64,000 nucleotides of DNA from Streptomyces sp. ISL-43 (GTDB lineage: Bacteria; Actinomycetota; Actinomycetes; Streptomycetales; Streptomycetaceae). How positions within the stretch are numbered: the first letter of the stretch is position 1; each line of letters opens with the position of its first letter. The notes below the pieces were generated by a model, which was not told the origin of the DNA, ran no database searches, and worked only from the letters and a program-made list of their open reading frames with translations. The stretch is taken from the NCBI RefSeq assembly GCF_018614195.1, contig NZ_JAGGOT010000052.1, positions 124,001-188,000 of the forward strand. Reading direction: 5' to 3'. Shown here piece after piece: positions 28,288-36,334 of this stretch. The translations under genes were made by a program, and so were the position numbers.

Positions 28288-29277
28288 ATGGCACAGACGA
28301 CGCAGTTGACGCGGATGACACAGGCGACGCGGGTAACGCAGGTGACGCCGGCGGTGCGGGCGGCGGAAGGGGTGCGGACGGCGCAAGCGGTCCGTACGGC
28401 GCAAGCGGTCCGTACAGCGCGTACGACGCGTGTGGCGTGTGCGGCGAGGCCCGCGCGGCCGCCTCGGCCGGGCACCCCGGAGCGTGATGGGACCGTCGTA
28501 CGCGGGGGAGACACGGACGGACTGCTCGGCGGCGGACAGGCCGCGGGGGAACTGGGGCTGAGCCGGGCAGAGTTCGCCCGCGCCGTCCAGCTGGGCATCG
28601 TGCGCGCCGGTCCCGCCGGGCCCGGCGGGGCCGCCCGCTTCACCCGGACCGAGCTGGACCGGGTCCGATCGGCCGGGGGATTCCCCCAGGCGCTGCGCGA
28701 GCGCGTGGAGACCGTTGCGGGGGCGGAGGCCGCGGCAGCCACCCTGGGAGTGGGCCCGAGCCGGTTCACCCGGCTCGCGCGCTGTGGCCACATCACTCCG
28801 GTGGGATACCGGATCAACCGGTACCGGGCGGTGGTGTGGCTCTATCTGGCCTCGGAGCTACGGGACTTCGCGGCCCGTGAGCCCGGGATGCTGCGCGGGA
28901 GCGCGCCGCCGGCGGACCGGGAGCTGATGGCGGCCAAGGCCGACCTGCGCCCGGCGCGGTGGCGCGAGCGCCACGTCGGGCTGCTGCTGGGCCGCACCGC
29001 CGACCCGTGGGAGCGGGCGGCCGTGCTCGCCTCGGTACTCCCGGAGGAGGATCTCCGGGAGGCCGTGCCCGATCCGGCGGAGCGGATCGTGCTCGCCGCG
29101 CTCGCCCCGCCCGCGCCGTACGGGCATCCGCAGGTCCCGGCGGCGGCCGCCGTGGCCTCCCGGCTGCTGCGGGCGGAGCCGCCGGACGAGACCGGCCGGT
29201 ACCGCACCAGCCTGGAGTTCGCGCTGACCGGTGCCCGAGGTCAGTCGAAGTCGACGGGCGAGAGGGGGCCGACGTAG
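28288..29277 (+). CDS. DUF6397-type protein with HTH-like repeats
   Basis: Protein of 329 residues. The first 60 are low complexity and repetitive: TQ-L/A-TR units and two exact GCGCAAGCGGTCCGTAC copies giving TAQAVRTAQAVRTA. Two helix-turn-helix-like segments follow: AAGELGLSRAEFARAVQLGI and AAATLGVGPSRFTRLARCGH, the latter leading to VGYRINRYRAVVWLYLASEL. A C-terminal helical region ends it. This matches the streptomycete DUF6397 family, function unknown and possibly DNA-binding. ATG 28288 with GGGGAGAG upstream. Its 3' end overlaps the convergent YchJ gene by 37 bp. Confidence 0.75.
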   Translation: MAQTTQLTRMTQATRVTQVTPAVRAAEGVRTAQAVRTAQAVRTARTTRVACAARPARPPRPGTPERDGTVVRGGDTDGLLGGGQAAGELGLSRAEFARAVQLGIVRAGPAGPGGAARFTRTELDRVRSAGGFPQALRERVETVAGAEAAAATLGVGPSRFTRLARCGHITPVGYRINRYRAVVWLYLASELRDFAAREPGMLRGSAPPADRELMAAKADLRPARWRERHVGLLLGRTADPWERAAVLASVLPEEDLREAVPDPAERIVLAALAPPAPYGHPQVPAAAAVASRLLRAEPPDETGRYRTSLEFALTGARGQSKSTGERGPT

Positions 29278-29642
29278 ACCCAGGCCCCGTCCTCGCGGGA
29301 GAAGGCGCTGTGCTCGTGCAGCGAGCCGGTGTGCCGGCCCTCGCGGTAGTGCGCCCGGAACTCCACCGAGCCCTCCGTCTCGAACATCCCGCCGCGCTCG
29401 GTCGCCAGGATCTCCAGCCGCTCCCAGCGCTGCCCGGGGTCGAGGTCGAGCAAGCCCGGCCGGGTCGAAGGGTGCCAGGACCGCAGGAGATAGGCGGTGT
29501 CCCCGACGGCGAAGGCGCTGAACCGGGAACGCATCAGCAGCTCGGCGGTGGGCGCTTGCCGCTCACCGGAGTGGAAGCGGCCACAGCACTCCGGGTAGGC
29601 GGCGGGCAGCCCGCAGGGGCAGGGGAGGGCCGGGGTGGGCAT
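29241..29642 (-). CDS. YchJ-family (UPF0225) SEC-C protein
   Basis: Protein of 133 residues. It starts with a SEC-C-type zinc motif, PCPCGLPAAYPECCGRFHSG, then the UPF0225 core LLMRSRFSAFAVGDTAYLLR SWHPSTRP (two adjacent blocks), FRAHYREG, HEHSAFSREDGAWVYVGPL. Full length for the family. Function unknown; zinc-binding via the Cys cluster is expected. Overlaps the DUF6397 gene tail-to-tail by 37 bp. Confidence 0.88.
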   Translation of the reverse strand: MPTPALPCPCGLPAAYPECCGRFHSGERQAPTAELLMRSRFSAFAVGDTAYLLRSWHPSTRPGLLDLDPGQRWERLEILATERGGMFETEGSVEFRAHYREGRHTGSLHEHSAFSREDGAWVYVGPLSPVDFD

Positions 29643-29674
29643 GGGTGCACTCAGTTCTCAGGGGAGGAGTCGGA

Positions 29675-30580
29675 CTACTGCGGTGACACGGCCGGCTTGA
29701 ACGCCGCCTTGGCGCCGTACGGGCGGAACAGCCCTTCCTGGACCACGGAAACCAGCAGTCTGCCCTCGAGGTCGTAGATGCGGCCGCGGGCCAGGCCCCG
29801 GCCGCCGTGCGCGATGGGCGACTCCTGGTCGTACAGGAACCACTCGTCCGTCCGGAAGGGCCGGTGGAACCACATCGCGTGGTCGAGGGAGGCCATGTCG
29901 AAACCGCGCATGCCCCACAGGGGTTCCACGGGGATGCGCACGGCGTCGAGGAGGGTCATGTCACTGGCGTAGGTGAGGGCGCAGGTGTGCACGAGCGGGT
30001 CGTCGCCCAGCGGGCCGACGGCGCGCATCCACACCGCGCTGCGCGGATCGGCGTCCTTGAGCTGCTCAGGGGTCCAGCGGAGCCGGTCCACGTACCGGAT
30101 GTCGAAGGGCTGGCGGCGGGCCATCCGCTCCAGCGCCTCCGGCAGCGCGCCCAGGTGCTCGCGGATCTCGTCCACGACCTTCGGGAGCGTGTCCGGGTGC
30201 GGGAAGTCGAGGCGGGGCGGCAGCTGGTGCTCGATGCTGCCCTCCTCCGGGTGATGGAAGGAGGCGGTCAGATTGAAGATGGTCTTGCCCTGCTGGACCG
30301 CGGTGACCCGGCGCGTGGTGAAGGAGCGCCCGTCGCGCACCCGCTCCACCTGGTACACGATCGGCACCCCGGGGATACCGGGCCGCAGGAAGTACGCGTG
30401 GAGGGAGTGGACGGGCCGGTCGCTCTCCGTGGTGCGGCCGGCCGCCACCAGCGCCTGGCCGGCGACCTGGCCGCCGAAGACGCGCTGGAGGGACTCCTGG
30501 GGGCTCGCGCCCCGGAAGATGTTGACCTCGATCTGCTCCAGATCGAGCAGATCGACCAGCCTCTCGGCGGGGTTCGTCAT
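29675..30580 (-). CDS. tesB: Acyl-CoA thioesterase II (TesB)
   Basis: Double-hotdog thioesterase of 301 residues that hydrolyses acyl-CoA to fatty acid and CoA. Seen: DLEQIEVNIFRGASPQES, RVFGGQVAGQALVAAGRT and HSLHAYFLRPG in the first hotdog; HTCALTYASDMTLLDAVRI and SLDHAMWFHRPFRTDEWFLY with the catalytic Asp region in the second. ATG 30580 begins MTNPAERLVDLLDLEQIE; the longer frame is unconserved. It lies 88 bp after the helicase gene on the same strand. Confidence 0.93.
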   Translation of the reverse strand: MTNPAERLVDLLDLEQIEVNIFRGASPQESLQRVFGGQVAGQALVAAGRTTESDRPVHSLHAYFLRPGIPGVPIVYQVERVRDGRSFTTRRVTAVQQGKTIFNLTASFHHPEEGSIEHQLPPRLDFPHPDTLPKVVDEIREHLGALPEALERMARRQPFDIRYVDRLRWTPEQLKDADPRSAVWMRAVGPLGDDPLVHTCALTYASDMTLLDAVRIPVEPLWGMRGFDMASLDHAMWFHRPFRTDEWFLYDQESPIAHGGRGLARGRIYDLEGRLLVSVVQEGLFRPYGAKAAFKPAVSPQ

Positions 30581-30668
30581 CAGAGGATCTCCACTGTCGG
30601 GGCCGGCGGCCACGGTGGCGCCGGTCGGTTGCTGGCGGGGGCCCCGCCCGGACGCGGTCCGGGGCAGG

Positions 30669-33200
30669 TCAGAGCTGGCCGAGCTCGCCCACCGAGGTGA
30701 CGCGGATGACGGCCTTGGCCTCCTCGTCGGAGGCGGCGAGGTCGACCTCGGCGCTGATGCCCCAGCCATGGTCCCCGTTGGGGTCGGCGAAGGTCTGGCG
30801 GACGCGCCACAGACCGTGCGCCGCGTCCTCCTCGATCTGGAGCAGCTTGGGGCCGCGCGCGTCGGGGCCGGTGCCCAGGTCGTCGTACTCGTCCCAGTAG
30901 CCGTCCATGGCGTCGCCCCAGGCGTCGGCGTCCCAGCCGGACTCGGCGTCCAGCTCGCCCAGCACGTTGACGTGGTCCAGGGCGGCCAGCTCCACGCGGC
31001 GGAACATGGCGTTGCGGACCAGGACGCGGAAGGCGCGGGCGTTCGCGGTGACCGGCTTGACCTGGTCGGCCTTCTCCTGGGCCTGCTCCGCCGTCTCCAC
31101 CTCCGGGTTCGCCAGCTGCTCCCACTCGTCGAGCAGACTGGAGTCGACCTGGCGGACCAGCTCGCCGAGCCAGGCGATCAGGTCCTCGAGGTCCTCGGAC
31201 TTGAGGTCGTCGGGGATGGTGTGGTCCAGCGCCTTGAACGCGCTCGCCAGATAGCGCAGCACGATGCCCTCGGTACGGGCGAGTTCGTAGTACGAGGTGA
31301 ACTCGGTGAAGGTCATCGCGCGTTCGTACATGTCGCGGATGATCGACTTCGGGGACACCGGGTGGTCGCGGACCCACGGGTGGCTCTTGCTGTACACGTC
31401 GTAGGCGTGCAGGAGGAGCTCTTCGAGGGGCTTGGGATAGGTGATGTCCTGGAGCCGCTCCATCCGCTCCTCGTACTCGATCCCGTCGGCCTTCATCGCG
31501 CCCACGGCCGTGCCGCGTTCCTTGTTCTGCTGGGCGGCGAGGATCTGGCGCGGGTCGTCCAGCGTCGACTCGACGACCGAGACCATGTCCAGTGCGTAGG
31601 AAGGGGACTCCGGGTCCAGCAGGTCGAAGGAGGCCAGCGCGAAGGTGGACAGCGGCTGGTTCAGCGCGAAGTCCTGCTGGAGGTCGACGGTGAGGCGGAT
31701 CGTGCGGCCCTCGGCGTCGGGGGTGTCGAGCTTCTCGACGACACCGCCGTCCAACAGCGAGCGGTAGATGGCGATGGCCCGCCGGATGTGGCGCAGCTGG
31801 GCCTTGCGCGGCTCGTGGTTGTCCTCGAGCAGGTGGCGCATCGCCTTGAAGGCGTCGCCGGGCCGGGCGATGACCGACAGGAGCATGATGTTGGTGACCT
31901 TGAAGCGCGAGGTCAGCGCCTCCGGGTCGGCGGCGATGAGCTTCTCGAAGGTGATGTCCGACCAGGCCACGAAGCCCTCGGGAGCCTTCTTGCGAACCAC
32001 CTTGCGGCGCTTCTTCGGGTCGTCGCCCGCCTTCGCCAGGGCCTTCTCGTTCTCGATGACGTGCTCGGGCGCCTGCGCCACCACATAGCCGGCGGTGTCG
32101 AAGCCGGCCCGGCCGGCGCGGCCGGCGATCTGATGGAACTCGCGGGCGCGCAGCGTGCGGACGCGGGTGCCGTCGTACTTGGTCAGCGCGGTGAACAGCA
32201 CCGTGCGGATCGGGACGTTGACACCGACGCCGAGGGTGTCGGTGCCGCAGATGACCTTCAGCAGACCGGCCTGGGCCAGCTTCTCCACCAGGCGGCGGTA
32301 CTTGGGCAGCATGCCCGCGTGGTGCACGCCGATGCCGTGGCGGACGTAGCGCGAGAGGTTCTGGCCGAACTTGGTGGTGAAGCGGAAGTTGCCGATCAGA
32401 TCGGCGATCTTGTCCTTCTCCTCGCGGGTGCACATGTTGATGCTCATCAGCGACTGCGCCCGCTCGACCGCCTGCGCCTGGGTGAAGTGCACGATGTAGA
32501 CCGGCGCCTGCCGGGTCTCCAGCAGCTCGGTGATGGTGTCGGTGATCGGCGTCGTGACGTACTCGTACGACAGCGGGACGGGCCGGGTCGCGGAGCGGAC
32601 CAGCGAGGTGGGCCGGCCGGTGCGCCGGGTCAGGTCCTCCTCGAACCGCTTCATGTCGCCGAGCGTCGCGGACATCAGGACGAACTGCGCCTGCGGCAGC
32701 TCCAGCAGCGGGATCTGCCAGGCCCAGCCGCGGTCCGGCTCCGCGTAGAAGTGGAACTCGTCCATCACGACCTGGCCGATGTCGGCGTACTTGCCGTCGC
32801 GCAGGGCGATCGAGGCGAGCACCTCGGCGGTACAGCAGATCACCGGGGCGTCCGCGTTCACCGAGGCGTCGCCGGTCAGCATGCCGACGTTCTCGGTACC
32901 GAAGAGCTTGCAGAGGTCGAAGAACTTCTCCGAGACCAGCGCCTTGATCGGGGCGGTATAGAAGGTGACCTTGTCCTGGGCCAGCGCGGTGAAGTGCGCG
33001 CCCGCCGCGACCAGGCTCTTGCCGGAGCCGGTCGGCGTGGAAAGGATCACGTTCGCGCCCGAGACGACCTCGATCAGCGCCTCCTCCTGAGCCGGGTACA
33101 GGGTGATGCCCTGGTCCTCCGCCCACGAGGAGAAAGCCTCGAAGAGGGCATCGGGGTCGGCGTTCGGCGGGAGCTGATCAATGAGGGTCACACCCCCCAT
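30669..33200 (-). CDS. DEAD/DEAH-box RNA helicase with DUF3516
   Basis: Superfamily 2 helicase of 843 residues. Motif I STPTGSGKS near residue 54, motif II VVMDEFHFYAEPDRG near 145, motif III LMSATLGD, motif VI HQIAGRAGRAGFDTAGYVV near 355. The C-terminal half is the actinobacterial DUF3516 extension. It belongs to the Ski2/Mtr4-like group; a role in RNA turnover is inferred only from family. Two starts are possible (ATG 33200, GTG 33191); both are close to the conserved TLIDQLPPNADPDALF. Divergent from the YdjM-like gene by about 136 bp. Confidence 0.92.
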   Translation of the reverse strand: MGGVTLIDQLPPNADPDALFEAFSSWAEDQGITLYPAQEEALIEVVSGANVILSTPTGSGKSLVAAGAHFTALAQDKVTFYTAPIKALVSEKFFDLCKLFGTENVGMLTGDASVNADAPVICCTAEVLASIALRDGKYADIGQVVMDEFHFYAEPDRGWAWQIPLLELPQAQFVLMSATLGDMKRFEEDLTRRTGRPTSLVRSATRPVPLSYEYVTTPITDTITELLETRQAPVYIVHFTQAQAVERAQSLMSINMCTREEKDKIADLIGNFRFTTKFGQNLSRYVRHGIGVHHAGMLPKYRRLVEKLAQAGLLKVICGTDTLGVGVNVPIRTVLFTALTKYDGTRVRTLRAREFHQIAGRAGRAGFDTAGYVVAQAPEHVIENEKALAKAGDDPKKRRKVVRKKAPEGFVAWSDITFEKLIAADPEALTSRFKVTNIMLLSVIARPGDAFKAMRHLLEDNHEPRKAQLRHIRRAIAIYRSLLDGGVVEKLDTPDAEGRTIRLTVDLQQDFALNQPLSTFALASFDLLDPESPSYALDMVSVVESTLDDPRQILAAQQNKERGTAVGAMKADGIEYEERMERLQDITYPKPLEELLLHAYDVYSKSHPWVRDHPVSPKSIIRDMYERAMTFTEFTSYYELARTEGIVLRYLASAFKALDHTIPDDLKSEDLEDLIAWLGELVRQVDSSLLDEWEQLANPEVETAEQAQEKADQVKPVTANARAFRVLVRNAMFRRVELAALDHVNVLGELDAESGWDADAWGDAMDGYWDEYDDLGTGPDARGPKLLQIEEDAAHGLWRVRQTFADPNGDHGWGISAEVDLAASDEEAKAVIRVTSVGELGQL

Positions 33201-33250
33201 CTTGCCTGGCTTCCCCCCGGATGAGGGAACCGGCGGACGGAAGGAAGATC

Positions 33251-33275
33251 ATCGACGGTACGCTGTGCCGTCGAT
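33251..33275 (+). promoter_or_regulatory. Inverted repeat around a -10 box before the YdjM-like gene
   Basis: ATCGACGG at 33251-33258 and CCGTCGAT at 33268-33275 form perfect 8-bp arms. TACGCT at 33259-33264 between them fits a -10 hexamer. A repressor bound here would block transcription of the gene at 33337. No -35 box is convincing. Confidence 0.35.
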
Positions 33276-33336
33276 GCGGTCCGAACGACACCGTCGACAG
33301 GACCCGACCAGCACACCACCGGGGCGGGGAACGACC

Positions 33337-34128
33337 ATGATGGGTCCGGCGCACTCACTGTCAGGAGCAGCGGCCTGGCTGGGGGTGGGTGCGGCGACTG
33401 CCGCCGCCGGGCACCCGATGCCCTGGCCCGTCCTCGTCGTCGGCGCGCTCATCTGCGCCGGAGCCGCCCTCGCTCCCGACCTCGACCACAAGTCGGCGAC
33501 GATCTCCCGGGCCTTCGGCCCGCTCTCCCGGGGCCTGTGCGAGGTGGTCGACAAGATCTCCTACGGGGTCTACAAGGCCACCCGGGCCCCCCGCGACGCC
33601 CGCCGCACCGGCGGCCACCGCACCCTGACCCACACCTGGGTCTGGGCCGTCCTGATCGGCGCCGGCTCCTCCGCGATCGCCGTCACCGCCGACCGGTGGG
33701 GCGTGCTCGCCCTCCTCTTCGTCCACCTGGTCCTCGCCGTCGAAGGCCTGCTGTGGCGGGCCGCCCGCATGTCCAGCGACGTCCTGGTCTGGCTGCTCGG
33801 CGCGACCAGCGCCTGGATACTGGCCGGCGTGCTCGACCAGCCCGGCAACGGCTCCGGCTGGCTCTTTACCGGCCCAGGCCAGGAGTACCTGTGGCTCGGC
33901 CTGCCGATCGTGCTCGGCGCCCTGGTCCACGACATCGGCGACGCCCTGACCGTCTCCGGCTGCCCGATCCTGTGGCCCCTGCCCATCCGGGGCAAGCGCT
34001 GGTACCCGATCGGCCCGCCCAAGATGATGCGCTTCCGGGCCGGCAGCTGGGTGGAGCTCAAGGTCCTCATGCCGGTGTTCATGCTGCTAGGCGGCGTGGG
34101 AGGGGCCTCGGCCCTCGGCTTCTTCTAG
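33337..34128 (+). CDS. YdjM-like metal-dependent membrane hydrolase
   Basis: Membrane protein of 263 residues with about five hydrophobic segments. Conserved polar motifs typical of the YdjM/DUF457 family: AHSLSGAAAWLG near the start, LAPDLDHKSATISRAFGP with DLDH, GGHRTLTHTWVW, and VHDIGDALTVSGCPILWP. These His/Asp pairs are thought to bind metal at the membrane face. Substrate unknown. ATG ATG at 33337 follows GGGGCGGGGA. It ends 2 bp before a stretch of decayed transposase sequence. Confidence 0.85.
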   Translation: MMGPAHSLSGAAAWLGVGAATAAAGHPMPWPVLVVGALICAGAALAPDLDHKSATISRAFGPLSRGLCEVVDKISYGVYKATRAPRDARRTGGHRTLTHTWVWAVLIGAGSSAIAVTADRWGVLALLFVHLVLAVEGLLWRAARMSSDVLVWLLGATSAWILAGVLDQPGNGSGWLFTGPGQEYLWLGLPIVLGALVHDIGDALTVSGCPILWPLPIRGKRWYPIGPPKMMRFRAGSWVELKVLMPVFMLLGGVGGASALGFF

Positions 34129-34189
34129 CCCCCGCGAGCAGCCCCGCGGCCTCGGCAGCCGGTTCGCCGCCCGGCCCGGCAGTGGGCCG

Positions 34190-34665
34190 GCGGGGCGCGA
34201 GTTGAACGCGGCCGGCCGGCTCGACTGGTCCAGGGCGTGCGTGGATGGCTCCCACATGGGGGTGCCGACACCGGTCCGTCGCCGGTCGACCGGCGCAAGA
34301 CGGGCAGCAAACACCACCTGATCTGCGACGGACGCGGCACCCCGCTCAAGGTCGTCACCACCGCGGCCAACGTCAACGACGTCACCCAGACCCTCGCCCT
34401 GGTCGACGGCATCCCACCCGTCGCGGGCAGGCCCGGCCGGCCCCGCCGACGCCCCGAAGCCCTCCTCGGCGACAAGGGCTACGACTCGAACCCGAACCGC
34501 GAAGAGCTCCGCAAACGCCGGATCCTGCCCGTCATCTCCCGCAAGGGCTGCCCGAACATCAAGGACATGGGCAATCTCCGCTAAGTCGTCGAGCAGACCT
34601 TCGCCCTGCTCCACCAGTTCAAACGACTCGCCGTCCGCTGGGAACGCCGCACTGAACTCCACTAC
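34190..34665 (+). pseudogene. IS5-type transposase C-terminal remnant
   Basis: Decayed DDE transposase. In one frame: LNAAGRLDWSRACVDGSHMG (34202 on). After a frameshift and small deletion: ADTGPSPVDRRKTGSKHHLI, CDGRGTPLKVVTTAANVNDV, LLGDKGYDSNPNREELRKRR and ILPVISRKGCPNIKDMGNLR. Then an in-frame TAA at 34582, then VVEQTFALLHQFKRLAVRWERRTELHY. The first two thirds of the N-terminal half are absent. The DDE Asp, Asp and Glu positions (VDGS, GDKGYD, VVEQTF) are still visible. No inverted repeats were found. The remaining gap 34666-34834 shows nothing else I can identify. Confidence 0.85.
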
Positions 34666-34834
34666 GACACGGCACGTCGCCGCTTCCACGAGATCACCGA
34701 CCTTGCGCTCGACCAGCGAAGACACAGTCCTCAAGCCCGGAAAGACAACGGCGACTTGCGCTGGCCACTGCTCAGAGAAGAGGACTGCGGCATTTCGGGG
34801 GCATAGCACAGAGAGGGCCGCTAAAATTTTCCGC

Positions 34835-36058
34835 ATGGACGTTGGCACGGCGATGCGCGTCATACGTGAGCAGGACAGAGTGGCGCGGTACCGGTTGCGG
34901 CCGCTCCTGGACGAACAGGGAAGGCGCTGTGATGCGGTCGCAGCATCCCTTGAGCCATGGCTGGGCAAGGCGTGGAAGTGGAGCCGGGGGCAGGGGAGCC
35001 TCTTGGAGCCGCGCGGATTTCTCAGGCCCGAAGCGTATACCGCTCTCCGCGAGGCCCAGACGCTGATGGACAGGAGGGGCCGCACGCGTCCCCATCCTCT
35101 ATGGCAGGACCTGGAGAAAGCTGTCGATTGCCTCGACTATCGCCCTCCTGCTCTCTGGATTATTGAAAACGAACACGGAGCTCGTTACCAAATATTTTCG
35201 ACAGAGAGTAGCCACCTGCCCAAGGATAGGGTCGATCAGGCCGTAGCAGAGCTCATCGGAAACATCAGAAAGCTTGCCACGGCATATAGGGAAGATAATC
35301 CGGCGCGCCTTATCAAACTTCCAGAGGAGATTCATCCGCCCCGGCATGCAGTCTTCGCGGAAGGTATTCTCGCACGGCTCTTCGTCGAGGATCTCAACGC
35401 CTGGATAGAGAACTGCAGGGAGATAGAAGAAGCCGTTGTCACCGCTACTGCCGTTTCACCCGCCATCCTGGAGTGGCGCGACAGTACGTCCCTATTTCTG
35501 GGGCGCCACCTAGGGTCGGAGGTGAAGCTCGGGTTCGATTCCCTTATGAAATCCGCCCCAGCGTGCGGCAGTCCCCTCATCGCCGATGTGCATGCCCTGG
35601 GACGAGCCTGTATGGCTCTGGGTTTGGCCTATCTGGAAGAGGTGCGAGGACGTATGCCTGATTATGTAGAGGCATCCGGGCAGGCAACTCCGGAACCGCG
35701 GGTTTCGCTGACGTTTAGCGGCGGGAACTACTACGGCGGGCAGTTCGCCGCGCAGATCTCCAACATCCACTCGTCCGTCGCCGGTGTTCACCAGGACGGC
35801 GGCGCCGGCATAGCCGATGCGCTGACAGCGCTGGGGCAAGCGGTGTTGGCCCAGGAGAATCTTGACGACGATCAGCGCCGGGACCTGCTCGACAATGTCG
35901 AGTACCTCGCTGGGGCCGCAGGGGAACCCCCGGAGCGGAGGAACCGAGGAATCATCAGGTCCGCTCTCAACGCACTGAACGCAGCGGCAGTCGCCGGTAC
36001 CGGACTGGGCGCAGCAATGGAGGCCTGGAGCGGAGTGCTGCATCGGCTCGCGCTCTGA
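34835..36058 (+). CDS. Unrecognised accessory protein
   Basis: Protein of 407 residues I cannot assign. The body (1-285) is a soluble, mostly helical domain without recognisable catalytic motifs. The end has a glycine-rich strand SLTFSGGNYYGGQFAAQISN near residue 292, then a helical bundle with LGQAVLAQENLDDDQRRDLL. Similar glycine-rich-plus-helices tails occur in bacterial effector or defence-type proteins, but that is an impression, not evidence. Codon use is unlike the neighbours: many A/T-ending codons between 35100 and 35660. It lies between a transposase remnant and an orphan operator array, so it is probably acquired. ATG 34835 is the best start; no strong Shine-Dalgarno. Confidence 0.7.
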   Translation: MDVGTAMRVIREQDRVARYRLRPLLDEQGRRCDAVAASLEPWLGKAWKWSRGQGSLLEPRGFLRPEAYTALREAQTLMDRRGRTRPHPLWQDLEKAVDCLDYRPPALWIIENEHGARYQIFSTESSHLPKDRVDQAVAELIGNIRKLATAYREDNPARLIKLPEEIHPPRHAVFAEGILARLFVEDLNAWIENCREIEEAVVTATAVSPAILEWRDSTSLFLGRHLGSEVKLGFDSLMKSAPACGSPLIADVHALGRACMALGLAYLEEVRGRMPDYVEASGQATPEPRVSLTFSGGNYYGGQFAAQISNIHSSVAGVHQDGGAGIADALTALGQAVLAQENLDDDQRRDLLDNVEYLAGAAGEPPERRNRGIIRSALNALNAAAVAGTGLGAAMEAWSGVLHRLAL

Positions 36059-36209
36059 CAGCCGATTGGACCCGCAGTCGGAGACGGAGACCGTTCCGGT
36101 GGTGCCGTTTCGGGCCGACAGTGACTCGATGTATCCGTGGTGGATCGAGCAGGTACCTCGACCGCGGCTGCGTGGTGCGGTGAGTGCTCTCCGAGGGTGA
36201 GGGCGGGTC

Positions 36210-36296
36210 TTGTCATTCTCGCAACATCGGTAGTTACTGTCCGAAGTCATTGCGCAATGACTCCCGGAATTGCGCATCAGGTGCCGACATTGCGCA
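36210..36296 (+). promoter_or_regulatory. Orphan promoter with three 20-bp-spaced ATTGCGCA sites
   Basis: ATTGCGCA occurs at 36249, 36269 and 36289, exactly 20 bp apart. The first lies inside a perfect 14-bp palindrome, TCATTGCGCAATGA (36247-36260). Upstream are TTGTCA (36210-36215) and TACTGT (36235-36240), a -35/-10-like pair with a 19-bp spacer whose start point would fall on the palindrome. The array sits between two convergent genes, and no sensible rightward reading frame follows. The rest of 36059-36334 shows nothing else. Confidence 0.6.
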
Positions 36297-36334
36297 TCGA
36301 TTCGCGGATCCTGGAACGGCGTCGGCCGTGCGGG

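Noticed and set aside
28375..28430. Short repeats that could hint at a CRISPR array
   Set aside because: They are in frame, very short, without spacers of even length, and encode the repetitive N-terminus of the DUF6397 protein.
30581..30668. G/C-rich imperfect hairpins between tesB and the helicase as a terminator
   Set aside because: Stems are interrupted and of the sort expected by chance at this GC content; not strong enough to annotate.
30273..33224. 983-residue open frame antisense to the DUF3516 helicase
   Set aside because: Composition is Arg/Gly/Val-rich with no motifs; it is the mirror of a strongly biased real gene whose motifs are complete.
34772..35095. Minus-strand open frame across the start of the accessory gene
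   Set aside because: No ribosome site, no motif; third-position bias and length favour the plus-strand gene.
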